Notes: generated from the sequence alone by a model not told the origin. Shown: positions 42,601 to 50,753, counted from the stretch's first letter. The stretch is 64,000 bases of DNA from Faecalicatena contorta (GCF_021531895.1 NZ_JAFBIX010000011.1:1-64000); one strand, 5' to 3'. Numbers and translations: made by a program.

Positions 42601-43495
42601 AACAACTTTGACGACCGATACGAATGATTATGATGTCTATGTTCTGGATGATGCTAATGAAAGCATGAGTCGTGATGATATTCGAAATATGACACTACAG
42701 ATTGAGAAGCAGGATGGTACAACGGAAGAGCTGAAATTGGCAGATATCGCGACTTTTGAGGACGCATCTGGACTTCAGGCAATCAGTCGAATTGACCAGA
42801 GCAGATATATGAATGTAACGGCAGAGATCAAAGATGACGATAATATTGGGCTGGTCAGCAATCGAGTGAAAAAAGCACTTGCTGCTTATGATGCGCCAGA
42901 GGGATATGAGATTGAAATGACAGGGGAAGATGAGACGATTAATGAAGCAATGATAGAGTTGTTTAAAATGATGGGGCTGGCACTTGTATTCATGTACCTG
43001 ATCATGGTGGCACAGTTCCAGTCTCTCAGGTCTCCATTTATTGTTATGTTTACAGTGCCCCTTGCATTTACCGGAGGTCTGCTGGCACTTTGGCTGGCAG
43101 GAATGCCGGTCAGTGTCATTGCAATGATTGGATTTGTAATGTTATCTGGTATTATTGTCAATAATGGAATTGTGTTCATTGACTATACAAATCAACTGAT
43201 GGAAGGCGGAATGACTCAAAAGGATGCATTGGTAGAAGCTGGAAAGACCAGACTGCGACCGATTATCATGACCGCTTTAACAACCATTCTGGGCTTGTCC
43301 ACTATGGCACTTGGATTCGGAATGGGAGCCGATATGGTGCAGCCGATGGCAGTCGTGACTATCGGAGGCTTAATATATGGTACAATACTAACCCTGGTGG
43401 TAGTTCCCTGTATTTTCGATTTGTTTCACAGAAGAGAGAAAGCAAGGCTTCGTGAGGAGATTGAAGAGAATGAACCCCTGATAGATCAGAAATGA
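39698..43495 (+). CDS. RND-family efflux permease with coiled-coil insert
   Basis: Resistance-nodulation-division exporter of 1265 residues, similar to SwrC/YerP of Bacillus. TM1 lies at residues 13-33. The first outside domain contains a Gln/Ala/Glu-rich coiled coil of about 245 residues (187-430), absent from AcrB-type pumps. The second bundle begins VLKNLVYGAVLAIIILLVF, and the proton-relay helix reads GMLVDNSIVVIENI, with Asp kept and the second Asp replaced by Asn. The C-terminal bundle is complete. No adaptor (MFP) or outer-membrane partner is nearby, as expected in Gram-positives. AAGAAAGAAGAGGACACTAT holds the ribosome site. Confidence 0.92.
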   Translation: MLSKFSVKKPYTVVVGVVLIIILGVVSFTKMTVDLLPNMNLPYAMVMTTYVGASPEEVEEVVTKPVEQAMATVSNIKTVQSISNENASTVILEFDQTANMDSVTIEMRENLDQIQGFWPDAVSNPIIMKLNPDMMPVLVTAVSVKDADAVKASKLIEEQVIPEVESVEGVASVITTGSIEETVEIVLNEQKINELSGDIKAEMEAKVNEAKSALDEAKAQVESGQNALAAGKAQAAAGLSQAEAQLSMKGEEINQAQLEINEKKSELDLAETQIQQQLAIVQIELQTLQAVQEQYQKLSDIINGSLDEEQKAQAQEQLEQLRAQLEQQGITFVSLNDKIQEVQGQVQQLQSAQQQIDAGRQQLNTIQQQVNDGAMTLAQARGQLASGQLEAAAGLGEGAAQLAAGQVAIQMQESQMNSALTESAASMNAESILSIDTIKTILTAQNFSMPAGYVTEEDGLDYLVRIGEKFQSLDELKDLVLVDMEGIDPVKLSDVASVELVDNSDETYAKINGNPGVMLTIQKQTGYSTGDVSDRVLERLEQVEKEHKEIQTITLMDQGVYIDLIVNSVLKNLVYGAVLAIIILLVFLKSVRPTFVIACSIPISIVTALVTMYFSGVTLNIISLSGLALGVGMLVDNSIVVIENIYRMRNEERASAKDAAIQGARQVAGAITASTLTTVCVFLPIVFTSGITRQLFVDMGLTIAYSLLASLLVALTLVPMMSAGLLRKTEEKESRLFAVVREKYGIILRKALNKKVFVLIGALALFIISIALELSKGTEFMPSMESTQVSMTLETEKGTSLEDTSKVADEVMDKVGAIDDIEDIGGLVSSSSMMGGSQDTNLVSFYAITKENPSMSNAELKKEIEKVTKGIDGELTVNMSNMDMSSLGASGINIQIKGKDLDKLQSVAKDVKKIVEDVKGTQNVSDGTEDNKEELRVVVDKAKATQHGLTVAQVYQELYGKLAEAQKATTLTTDTNDYDVYVLDDANESMSRDDIRNMTLQIEKQDGTTEELKLADIATFEDASGLQAISRIDQSRYMNVTAEIKDDDNIGLVSNRVKKALAAYDAPEGYEIEMTGEDETINEAMIELFKMMGLALVFMYLIMVAQFQSLRSPFIVMFTVPLAFTGGLLALWLAGMPVSVIAMIGFVMLSGIIVNNGIVFIDYTNQLMEGGMTQKDALVEAGKTRLRPIIMTALTTILGLSTMALGFGMGADMVQPMAVVTIGGLIYGTILTLVVVPCIFDLFHRREKARLREEIEENEPLIDQK

Positions 43496-43511
43496 TAGGA
43501 GAGGTACAGTT

Positions 43512-44048
43512 ATGATTAACAAGGCAATCGAATTCGCAACCAAAGCACATGAAGGACAATTCAGAAAAGGAACAAAACGTCCCTACATTGTCCATCCAAT
43601 TGAAGTAAGTGATATTGTATCTTCTATGACAAAAGATGAGGAAGTAATCAGTGCGGCAGTATTGCATGATACAATTGAAGATTGCGAAGGGATAACGCAG
43701 AGGATCCTTGCGCAGGAATTTTCGGAAAGAGTTGCCTATATTGTGGCTCAGGAAAGTGAAGATAAATCAAAGACCTGGATGGAGAGAAAACGGAGTACCA
43801 TTGAACATATTCGTAATGCACCGAGAGAAGTGCAGATGGTCGGTCTTGCGGATAAGCTGTCGAATATGAGGGATATAGATCGGGATTATCCAGTGTACGG
43901 GGAAGAATTGTGGAATCGATTCCGGATGAAGGATAAAGAGATTATAGGCTGGTATTATAAAGGAATCAGGGATGCATTGAAAGAAGCGTTCAGCGGCGTA
44001 GAATTTTATGAGGAATATTGTCGGCTGATCGAGAAGAATTTTGGATAA
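43512..44048 (+). CDS. HD-domain protein, small alarmone hydrolase-like (SpoT N-terminal domain)
   Basis: A 178-residue single HD domain like the hydrolase part of RelA/SpoT. AHEGQFRKGTKRPYIVHP carries the first His and substrate loop, VLHDTIED the HD pair, and LADKLSNMRDI the last Asp. The synthetase domain is absent, so it likely removes pyrophosphate from (p)ppGpp or a related nucleotide. TAGGAGAGGTACAGTT is a strong ribosome site. It starts 16 bases after the RND gene. Confidence 0.87.
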   Translation: MINKAIEFATKAHEGQFRKGTKRPYIVHPIEVSDIVSSMTKDEEVISAAVLHDTIEDCEGITQRILAQEFSERVAYIVAQESEDKSKTWMERKRSTIEHIRNAPREVQMVGLADKLSNMRDIDRDYPVYGEELWNRFRMKDKEIIGWYYKGIRDALKEAFSGVEFYEEYCRLIEKNFG

Positions 44049-44075
44049 AAATAAAAGGTAGTCAGGAGTGTAAAG

Positions 44076-45020
44076 ATGATTATCAGTGCAAGCAGAAGAA
44101 CGGATATTCCGGCTTTGTATCCAGAGTGGTTTGTGAATCGCCTCAAAGCGGGAGAAGTATTGGTTCCTAATCCATACAATCGAAAAAAAGTCAGCCGTAT
44201 CCTCCTGTCACCGGATACGGTAGACTGCATTGTGTTCTGGACAAAGAATCCAGAACCGATGCTTCCGTTCTTGAAAGAGATAGATGACATGGATTATGAT
44301 TATTATTTTCAGATGACGATTACAGATTATGAAGACGATATTGAAGAAAATCTTCCGGATATGGCAGCGTCCATGGCAACATTTCTCTTAATGAGCGAAC
44401 GGTTGGGAAAAGAAAGAATTGACTGGCGGTTTGATCCGATTCTCTTGACAAAGAAATATACCATTGCATATCATTTGGAAAAGTTTGAACTTATGTGTGA
44501 ATGGCTGCATCATGCAACGACAAGATGTATCATCAGTTTTGTCGATTCTGGAAGAGAAAGCCCTTATCTGGAATTGGAAAGAGAAGAGATGGAAGAACTT
44601 GCGAAAGGCCTTTCGGACATAGCCCGAAGGTATCAGCTTCCGTTGTATACATGTGCAGAAAAGATTGATTTAAGTAAATATGGTATTATGCATGGATCTT
44701 GTATTGATAAGGAGAAGATACACCAGCTCATTGGGTATAAGCTGGATCTTAAGAAAGATACCGGACAGCGCAGAGAATGCAGATGCGTAGAAAGTATTGA
44801 TATCGGTATGTATGATACTTGCATTCATGGATGTAAATATTGTTATGCGAATAGTGGATTGGAGAGTGCAAAGAAAAAAAATCAGCAGCATGATGCAAAA
44901 TCACCATTGTTGATAGGACATCTGAAGGGTGATGAAGTTATTACGGATCGGGAAGTAAAGTCGAGTAGAGATAACCAGATCTCTTTGTTCGATTTGCCAG
45001 AAATGTATTCCAGTTTTTGA
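44076..45020 (+). CDS. DUF1848 family protein
   Basis: A 314-residue protein of the DUF1848 family, recognised from MIISASRRTDIPALYPEWF, VFWTKNPEPM and RIDWRFDPILL. A C-terminal cluster DTCIHGCKYCYAN resembles a radical-SAM-type CxxxCxxC arrangement and could bind an Fe-S cluster, together with ECRCVES upstream. The reaction is unknown. It is probably in one transcript with the HD gene before it and acylphosphatase after it (16-base gap). Confidence 0.85.
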   Translation: MIISASRRTDIPALYPEWFVNRLKAGEVLVPNPYNRKKVSRILLSPDTVDCIVFWTKNPEPMLPFLKEIDDMDYDYYFQMTITDYEDDIEENLPDMAASMATFLLMSERLGKERIDWRFDPILLTKKYTIAYHLEKFELMCEWLHHATTRCIISFVDSGRESPYLELEREEMEELAKGLSDIARRYQLPLYTCAEKIDLSKYGIMHGSCIDKEKIHQLIGYKLDLKKDTGQRRECRCVESIDIGMYDTCIHGCKYCYANSGLESAKKKNQQHDAKSPLLIGHLKGDEVITDREVKSSRDNQISLFDLPEMYSSF

Positions 45021-45036
45021 GGGGATGGTTAAGTAG

Positions 45037-45306
45037 ATGGCAGAAGTAAGAAAACGTATCGTATTTTATGGAAGAGTACAAGGTGTAGGATTTCGTTATA
45101 CAGCAAAGCGCCTGGCACAGTCATTGGGATTGACAGGGTGGGTAAAAAATGAGTATGATGGCACTGTAGTAATGGAAATTCAAGGTCGTGAGCCGATGAT
45201 ATATAAGCTGATGGAAGGATTGAATCATAATATGTTTATAACCATTGAGTGGATTGATACGGAAGAAATTCCTGTAGAACCAGAAAGTTGTTTTTATGTA
45301 CGTTAG
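45037..45306 (+). CDS. acyP: Acylphosphatase
   Basis: Hydrolyses acyl phosphates such as carbamoyl or acetyl phosphate. The 89-residue chain has the signature GRVQGVGFRYTAKRLA with the phosphate-binding Arg, and GWVKNEYDGTVVMEIQG with the catalytic Asn. It ends the transcript that may begin at the RND gene; no terminator is clear before the interspersed repeat that follows. Confidence 0.94.
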   Translation: MAEVRKRIVFYGRVQGVGFRYTAKRLAQSLGLTGWVKNEYDGTVVMEIQGREPMIYKLMEGLNHNMFITIEWIDTEEIPVEPESCFYVR

Positions 45307-45330
45307 TATGATAAGATATATAAAAGGATA

Positions 45331-45393
45331 AAAAGGGACACGGCAAATTGAATTAGGGACGGAGGAAAATGAGAAAACCCCCGTCCCCGATTT
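45331..45393 (+). repeat. Interspersed 63-bp repeat, copy A
   Basis: Starts AAAAGGGACACGGCAAATTG and ends with CCCCCGTCCCCGATT. It matches the reverse complement of 53241-53302 with about nine differences and one gap. GGGACGG and CCGTCCC can form a hairpin. The form resembles REP-like elements mobilised by RAYT transposases in Firmicutes; no such gene is in the window. Confidence 0.85.
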
Positions 45394-45410
45394 ACAAAAA
45401 GGTGAGGATT

Positions 45411-45998
45411 ATGGAAAAAAGTGTGAAAAAGAAAGATGTTAAGAGCAGAATTGTTGCGGCGGCGTGGCAGTTATTTTATGAGAAGGGGTATAATGGAACA
45501 ACCGTAGATGACATTATTGCGTTGTCGGACACTTCAAAAGGCTCTTTTTACTATTATTTTAGTACTAAGGATGAACTTTTGGATACATTGTCATTAATTT
45601 TGGATGATTACTATGAAGAGTTGGAGACTGAGATGGATCCGAAGATGAATAGTTTTCACAAATTATTATATCTGAATTATAAGGTGCATACAATGATGGA
45701 AGAGAAGATCAGCAGGGAATTGCTGGCATCTCTTTATTCTACACAGCTCGTGTCAGAGAGACAAAGTCATCTTCTGGATCAGAATCGTAATTATTATAAA
45801 TTGATTACAAAGATTGTGGATGAAGGACAGAAGCGTGGGCAGATCCGTGCCGATATTTCTGTCAGTGAGGTGACAAGATATTATGCATTGTGTGAACGTG
45901 CACTGGTATCAGACTGGTGTCTGAATAAAGGAAAATACTCTTTGGGAGAGTACAGTAAAGAGTGCATGCCATACATGATGGAACATTTTAAAGTATAG
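45411..45998 (+). CDS. TetR-family transcriptional regulator
   Basis: A 195-residue repressor. The N-terminal helix-turn-helix is typical: RIVAAAWQLFYEKGYNGTTVDDIIALSDTSKGSFYYYFSTKDEL. The ligand domain (from about residue 60) has no assigned ligand. ATG 45411 is chosen because AAAGGTGAGG lies just upstream; the in-frame ATG 45369 falls inside the interspersed repeat. Its target is unknown, with the RND exporter 2 kb upstream a natural candidate. Confidence 0.92.
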   Translation: MEKSVKKKDVKSRIVAAAWQLFYEKGYNGTTVDDIIALSDTSKGSFYYYFSTKDELLDTLSLILDDYYEELETEMDPKMNSFHKLLYLNYKVHTMMEEKISRELLASLYSTQLVSERQSHLLDQNRNYYKLITKIVDEGQKRGQIRADISVSEVTRYYALCERALVSDWCLNKGKYSLGEYSKECMPYMMEHFKV

Positions 45999-46000
45999 AT

Positions 46001-46026
46001 AAAGGGAGGCGTTCTACCTCCCTTTT
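46001..46026 (+). terminator. Terminator of tetR, overlapping the GntR 3' end
   Basis: AAAGGGAGG (46001-46009) pairs with CCTCCCTTT (46017-46025) followed by T. The right arm contains the last codons of the minus-strand GntR gene. Confidence 0.75.
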
Positions 46027-46655
46027 AAAGCGCTGTTTTTCCCAATGCCAAAATGATCAGCTTTCAGAATTTCATATGCTTTTTCATAATTCCCGCTGCG
46101 CATGTATTTTATCATTTCCTTTAAATTTTCGTTTGTCTTTGGTATACGCATACCGTTTTTGATAGAGTATTGTCCGATACGGATCAGCTCTGATAAGTTG
46201 TTTTCATAGATTCTGTTAATCCGTTCATTTTCAAAAATACTGATGATCTCCATATGCATAGCAGTATCTGCAATCTCCCATTCATACACGTCAGATGCGA
46301 CGGCACACATGCGGACGATCTTCTCTTCAATTCGATAAGAATATTCTTCGTTGCGTCCGGAAGTGAAGATTAACCGGAATGCAGCCCCCTCTAATAATTC
46401 ACGTAATTGATAGATCTCGTTAATATCTTGGTCGGTAATCTCTTTGACGGTCATTGATTTGTAATAGTCAGATACGATCAATCCTTCTGCCTGCAACATC
46501 TGGATGGCGGTTCGTACCGGGCTTCTGCTCATTCCCAGTTCTTTCGTAAGAAAAGCTTCTGTAAGTGGCATTCCAGGTGGATATGTCAGATTTAGAATGT
46601 TGTTTTTGATTGTTTCATAAGCCTGATCTGCCAGGGATGTGTTTTTTTCAGCCAT
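46014..46655 (-). CDS. GntR/FadR-type regulator divergent to proC
   Basis: A 213-residue FCD-type regulator with winged helix (PLTEAFLTKELGMSRSPVRTAIQMLQAEGLI) and a helical C-terminal domain. ATG 46655 is preferred: GGAAGGTG lies a few bases upstream on the minus strand; the longer frame from 46706 adds unrelated residues. It is divergently transcribed from proC, and the space between holds four GTATAC sites, so it very likely regulates itself and proC. The ligand is unknown; a proline-related compound is a guess from context. Confidence 0.88.
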   Translation of the reverse strand: MAEKNTSLADQAYETIKNNILNLTYPPGMPLTEAFLTKELGMSRSPVRTAIQMLQAEGLIVSDYYKSMTVKEITDQDINEIYQLRELLEGAAFRLIFTSGRNEEYSYRIEEKIVRMCAVASDVYEWEIADTAMHMEIISIFENERINRIYENNLSELIRIGQYSIKNGMRIPKTNENLKEMIKYMRSGNYEKAYEILKADHFGIGKNSALKGR

Positions 46656-46708
46656 AGGACACCTTCCGTTCAAATTATTCTTTGCTTTTGGGGAAATATA
46701 CATCATGA

Positions 46709-46737
46709 GCGTATACGTTTTTTGAAAATGTATACAA
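46709..46737 (-). promoter_or_regulatory. GntR operator pair near the regulator gene
   Basis: GCGTATACGT (core GTATAC 46711-46716) and TGTATACA (core 46730-46735). The cores are exactly 19 bp apart, about two helical turns. Confidence 0.7.
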
Positions 46738-46774
46738 ATTATAACGTATTTTCAAGAAAAACTCAAGAAAAATG

Positions 46775-46803
46775 TTGACTTTTGATTCTATACATGGTAT
46801 AGT
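46775..46803 (+). promoter_or_regulatory. Promoter of proC
   Basis: TTGACT (46775-46780) and TATAGT (46798-46803) with a 17-base spacer. It lies between the two operator pairs. Confidence 0.75.
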
Positions 46804-46819
46804 CGATACAGAAAACAAA

Positions 46820-46848
46820 TTGTATACAAATTTAAAAAACGTATACAA
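46820..46848 (+). promoter_or_regulatory. GntR operator pair near proC
   Basis: TTGTATACAA (core GTATAC 46822-46827) and ACGTATACAA (core 46841-46846), again 19 bp apart. They sit just downstream of the proC -10 box, where a bound dimer would block transcription. Confidence 0.75.
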
Positions 46849-46885
46849 AATAAAGCTGATTTTTGAGATAAGGAAGGTAGGAAAG

Positions 46886-47680
46886 ATGAAATTAGGATTT
46901 ATCGGTACGGGTAACATGGCATCAGCAATTATGGGTGGTATTATTAAGAAAGCGATCATTCCGGCAGAGGAGATTATCGGTGCCGATCTGTTCGCGCCAG
47001 GAAGAGAACGTGTACAAAAGCAATTTGGCATTCATGTGACTGACAGCAACAAAGAGGTCGTTGAAAAAGCAGAAGTCATCATCCTGTCTGTTAAGCCACA
47101 GTTTTATGAAAGTGTAATCAATGAGATTAAAGATGATATTAAGAAAGATCAGATTGTTATAACAATTGCTCCAGGTAAGACCCTGGCTTGGCTCTCTGAA
47201 AAGTTTGGTAAAGATGTAAAACTTGTCCGCACTATGCCAAATACTCCGGCAATGGTAGGTGAAGGTATGACAGCTGCCTGCCCGAATGAGCATATGACAG
47301 AGGAAGAGATCGCATATGTGCGTACACTTCTGGAAAGCTTTAGTCGTGTAGAGATCGTTCCAGAGCGTTTGATGGACGTAGTAGTATCTGTCAGCGGAAG
47401 TTCTCCGGCTTATGTATTTGTTATGATTGAAGCAATGGCAGATGCAGCAGTATCTGGTGGAATGCCAAGAGCACAGGCATATCAGTTTGCTGCTCAGGCA
47501 GTTTTGGGAAGTGCGAAGATGGTATTAGACACAGGAAAGCATCCGGGTGAGTTAAAAGACATGGTATGTTCTCCTGCAGGAACCACAATTGAAGCTGTTC
47601 GTACGTTGGAAGAACGTGGATTTAGAAGTGCGATCATCGAAGCAATGAAAGTATGCGAAGAGATTTCCAAGAGCTTATAA
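46886..47680 (+). CDS. proC: Pyrroline-5-carboxylate reductase
   Basis: Last step of proline synthesis: NAD(P)H reduction of pyrroline-5-carboxylate. 264 residues. The Rossmann motif FIGTGNMASAI is at the start, followed by RTMPNTPAMVGEGM and the C-terminal SPAGTTIEAVRTLEERGFRSA signature. ATG 46886 has AAGGAAGGTAGGAAAG upstream; the in-frame start at 46772 would run through promoter and operators. Single gene with its own terminator; the divergent GntR gene probably controls it. Confidence 0.96.
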   Translation: MKLGFIGTGNMASAIMGGIIKKAIIPAEEIIGADLFAPGRERVQKQFGIHVTDSNKEVVEKAEVIILSVKPQFYESVINEIKDDIKKDQIVITIAPGKTLAWLSEKFGKDVKLVRTMPNTPAMVGEGMTAACPNEHMTEEEIAYVRTLLESFSRVEIVPERLMDVVVSVSGSSPAYVFVMIEAMADAAVSGGMPRAQAYQFAAQAVLGSAKMVLDTGKHPGELKDMVCSPAGTTIEAVRTLEERGFRSAIIEAMKVCEEISKSL

Positions 47681-47717
47681 TCCAATAATAATTGACATAA
47701 GAATCCCTCAAGTAGCG

Positions 47718-47752
47718 AAAAGTATCCGGCCGTTTGGTCAGGATACTTTTTG
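47718..47752 (+). terminator. Terminator of proC
   Basis: AAAAGTATCC (47718-47727) pairs with GGATACTTTT (47741-47750), then T. Confidence 0.88.
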
Positions 47753-47822
47753 CTGTTCATAAAAAATAAAATGTGGTAAGATAATAAAGATTTGAGAAAA
47801 GATATAAAAAGAAGGTGGGCAT

Positions 47823-48464
47823 TTGAAGAAAAGTTTAGCTTATTTTACGATAGAAGATGCATATGGCGGCAATCAGGAATGGTTCACCAATGTTGTAATG
47901 AATATCGGAGGTTGTGGCGCGGCGACTGCATGCGACAGCTGTATTTATTTTGCAAAACAGATGGGAATGACAGCCTTATATCCTTATGATATCAATCATC
48001 TTACGAAGGAAGAGTACCGCAGGTTCAGCCAGATAATGAAGCCCTATATCCGTCCCAGAGTTGGTGGTGTAAAAAAGCTGGAATGGTATATGGAAGGATT
48101 GAACAAATATATTCAAGATGTGAATCACCGGGAAAATACACAGATTAAGATCGGAATGCGCGGACTTAGCGGGGAATGTTCTTATGAGGAAGCTTCCCGT
48201 GCAGTCAAATACCAGATTGATGCTGGAATTCCCGTGCCATATTTAATGCTGAAGCACAAGAAGCCGGAAAAGTATAAAGACTTTATATGGCACTGGTTCC
48301 TGGTCGTTGGGTATGAAGAGACAAAAGAAGGTATGGATATCTATGTGGCGACTTATGGAGAAGAGACCAGATTATCAATGAAGGAATTATGGGATACCGG
48401 AATGGATGAAAAAGGTGGAATTGTATTATATGATACCAGGGTCCAAAGGCCTAAACTCACATGA
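47823..48464 (+). CDS. Putative C39/papain-fold cysteine peptidase-like protein
   Basis: A 213-residue protein starting at TTG 47823, with GAAGGTGGG four bases upstream. NIGGCGAATACDSCIYFAKQ near residue 28 resembles the nucleophile-Cys helix of papain-like/C39 folds. HWFLVVGYEETKEGMDIYVATYG near residue 155 resembles the His strand with its partner. No signal peptide is present, which is unusual for this fold in secreted form. It could process a peptide or be an inactive relative. Its stop overlaps nothing; the arylsulfotransferase-like gene starts 59 bases later. Confidence 0.55.
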   Translation: MKKSLAYFTIEDAYGGNQEWFTNVVMNIGGCGAATACDSCIYFAKQMGMTALYPYDINHLTKEEYRRFSQIMKPYIRPRVGGVKKLEWYMEGLNKYIQDVNHRENTQIKIGMRGLSGECSYEEASRAVKYQIDAGIPVPYLMLKHKKPEKYKDFIWHWFLVVGYEETKEGMDIYVATYGEETRLSMKELWDTGMDEKGGIVLYDTRVQRPKLT

Positions 48465-48523
48465 GCTTACTCATAGGTGGGGCTTTTGATTATGACATCA
48501 TAGAGAAAAGGCAGGTTTACAGG

Positions 48524-50125
48524 ATGAAAAAAAGACGGATTATACAAGGAGGCATTGTGGCAGCAGCTCTTTGCATTGCAGTGGTACTGGGAAGGTCTGG
48601 TGCGAATAGTGATATGAAGGAAGAACCGGAAGCTGTCGAGGAACAGACGGAGTCGACAGAAAAAGAAGAGGATGGACTATCCCGGGAACAGCAGGAGATG
48701 CTGGAAAAGATAAGTAAGACTTATGATGTAGAAGAGCAAAAAGAGATTGCCAGCCGTCTGGAAGAGAAGAAAAAGTCTCAGGATTATACGATCAATAATA
48801 TGCTGATCGAGCAGAACCCTTTTGGCACTAACAATCAGTCATTGTATGTTTATTTTAATACGGATGAACCAATGAATGTCAGCTATACTATTCATGTGAA
48901 AGACTCTTCTGTCAGCGATTTCGCCCAGAATGTATATCAAACAGAAAGATATCAGACAGAGCATGAATTTCAAGTTATCGGTCTCGTGCCAAATATGGAG
49001 AATCAGATTACTTTTTTCTTGACAAGGGAAGATGGATCCACTGACACAAAAGAAATTGTATTTGAGATGGGAGATGCTCTGGGAACAGAAGAAGTGAAGC
49101 TGGAACAAGAAGTAAAAGGAAATGTGGAAGATCTGGAAGAAGGATTGTACGTTGTTCTGGGAAATGACAGCGAGAAGTTGAATTTCATGTACTATTATGA
49201 TAACAATGGAGTACTTCGCGGAGAAGTCCCATTGCTGGGTTATCGAAGCTGTAGGTTGATTTTTGAGCAGGATTATATGTATTACAGTATTTCTGAGACA
49301 AAGATGGTGCAAGTGAACCGTTTAGGACAGGTCACACAAGTGTATGAACTTGGAAACTATGAATTGCATCATGATTATGTATTTGATGACAACGGTAATA
49401 TGCTGATTCTGGCAACGGATAAGACACAGGATAGTGTTGAGGATATCGTGATAAAACTGGATGTGAATTCAGGAACAGTGACAGAGATTCTGGATCTTGG
49501 AGATTTATTTGGAAGTTACAAGGCAGAATGTCAGAAGAATTCTGACGAGAAGTTGGACTGGATGCATATCAATACCATTCAGTGGATTGGAAATGGATCC
49601 ATCTTATTAAGTTCCAGAGAAACATCTTCTATTATTAAGATCGATAATGTCTATGATTCACCGACGGTTTCTTATATTATAGGGGAAAAGTCAGTCTGGG
49701 CTGATACGGAATATGAAAGCCTGGTATTCCAGAAAAATGGAGACTTTACCATTCAGGGGGGACAGAACAGCATTACCTATGTTAAGGATGAAAGCCTTTC
49801 GGAAGGACAGTATTATGTGGATCTGTTTCATAATAATATAGAAATCAATGAAATTTCATATTATTATAAATATCTGATTGATGAAAATACTGGATCATTC
49901 GAGTTGACAGATTCATTTGAAGTTCCTTATTCTGATTGTGGAAGCAGTGTTCAGAATCTGGATGAGAATACAGTGGTCGATTCTGGCAGGCAAGGTGTGT
50001 TTGGTGAATATAATAAGAACCATGAACTGATTGCAAGTTTTCAGATGGATGTAGAGACATTCGTATATCGTGTATATAAATATGATTTTGAAGGGTTTTA
50101 TTTTGCAGGAAGCCAGAAAGAATAA
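48524..50125 (+). CDS. Arylsulfotransferase (ASST)-like membrane-anchored protein
   Basis: A 533-residue protein with an N-terminal anchor (IIQGGIVAAALCIAVVLG) after a KKRR stop-transfer signal, then an acidic linker. An ASST N-terminal beta-sandwich and a six-bladed propeller-like region follow (repeats of WxxNG/DNGN type, e.g. DYVFDDNGNMLILATDK and HINTIQWIGNGSILLSSRETSSIIKID). ASSTs transfer sulfate between phenols without PAPS. The key His of this class appears as HHDYVFD and MHINTIQ. Start ATG 48524 is preferred over the longer 48461. Activity is not certain. Confidence 0.75.
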   Translation: MKKRRIIQGGIVAAALCIAVVLGRSGANSDMKEEPEAVEEQTESTEKEEDGLSREQQEMLEKISKTYDVEEQKEIASRLEEKKKSQDYTINNMLIEQNPFGTNNQSLYVYFNTDEPMNVSYTIHVKDSSVSDFAQNVYQTERYQTEHEFQVIGLVPNMENQITFFLTREDGSTDTKEIVFEMGDALGTEEVKLEQEVKGNVEDLEEGLYVVLGNDSEKLNFMYYYDNNGVLRGEVPLLGYRSCRLIFEQDYMYYSISETKMVQVNRLGQVTQVYELGNYELHHDYVFDDNGNMLILATDKTQDSVEDIVIKLDVNSGTVTEILDLGDLFGSYKAECQKNSDEKLDWMHINTIQWIGNGSILLSSRETSSIIKIDNVYDSPTVSYIIGEKSVWADTEYESLVFQKNGDFTIQGGQNSITYVKDESLSEGQYYVDLFHNNIEINEISYYYKYLIDENTGSFELTDSFEVPYSDCGSSVQNLDENTVVDSGRQGVFGEYNKNHELIASFQMDVETFVYRVYKYDFEGFYFAGSQKE

Positions 50126-50213
50126 GTCGTATACTTTACGAATGGTTCAATATCCGTTACAATAGAAAACATAGTCAAAAAAAGAAAAATATAGTAGAAA
50201 AGGGGAAAGTGTT

Positions 50214-50732
50214 ATGGCAAATCCAATTGTAACATTTGAGATGGAAAATGGAGATATTATGAAAGCAGAATTGTATCCGGAGATTGCTCCGAATACCGTG
50301 AATAATTTTATATCACTGGTACAGAAAGGATTCTATGATGGATTGATTTTTCATCGTGTAATCCGTGGGTTTATGATTCAGGGCGGATGCCCGAATGGAA
50401 CTGGAATGGGTGGCCCGGGGTATAACATTAAGGGAGAATTTTCACAGAATGGTTTCAAAAATGATCTGGCACATACAGAAGGCGTCCTTTCAATGGCCAG
50501 AGCAATGCATCCAGATTCAGCAGGTTCACAGTTCTTCATCATGCATAAAAATTCTCCGCATCTGGATGGTGCATATGCAGCTTTCGGAAAGATTGTGGAA
50601 GGTATGGATGTGGTAAATAAGATTGCAGAGACGGATACAGATTATAGTGACAGACCGTTAGAGGAACAAAAGATGAAGAAAGTGACGGTTGATACACAGG
50701 GTGAAACTTATCCAGAACCAGAGAAAGCATAA
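50214..50732 (+). CDS. Peptidyl-prolyl cis-trans isomerase, cyclophilin type
   Basis: A 172-residue cytoplasmic foldase. The cyclophilin core is complete: FHRVIRGFMIQGG with the catalytic Arg, then GEFSQNGFKNDLAHTEGVLSMARA, SQFFIMH and GAYAAFGKIVEGMDVV. It has no signal peptide. AAAGGGGAAAGTGTT is a good ribosome site. The ECF operon begins 21 bases after the stop. Confidence 0.95.
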   Translation: MANPIVTFEMENGDIMKAELYPEIAPNTVNNFISLVQKGFYDGLIFHRVIRGFMIQGGCPNGTGMGGPGYNIKGEFSQNGFKNDLAHTEGVLSMARAMHPDSAGSQFFIMHKNSPHLDGAYAAFGKIVEGMDVVNKIAETDTDYSDRPLEEQKMKKVTVDTQGETYPEPEKA

Positions 50733-50753
50733 GAAAAGCTGGAGGCAGAATCC

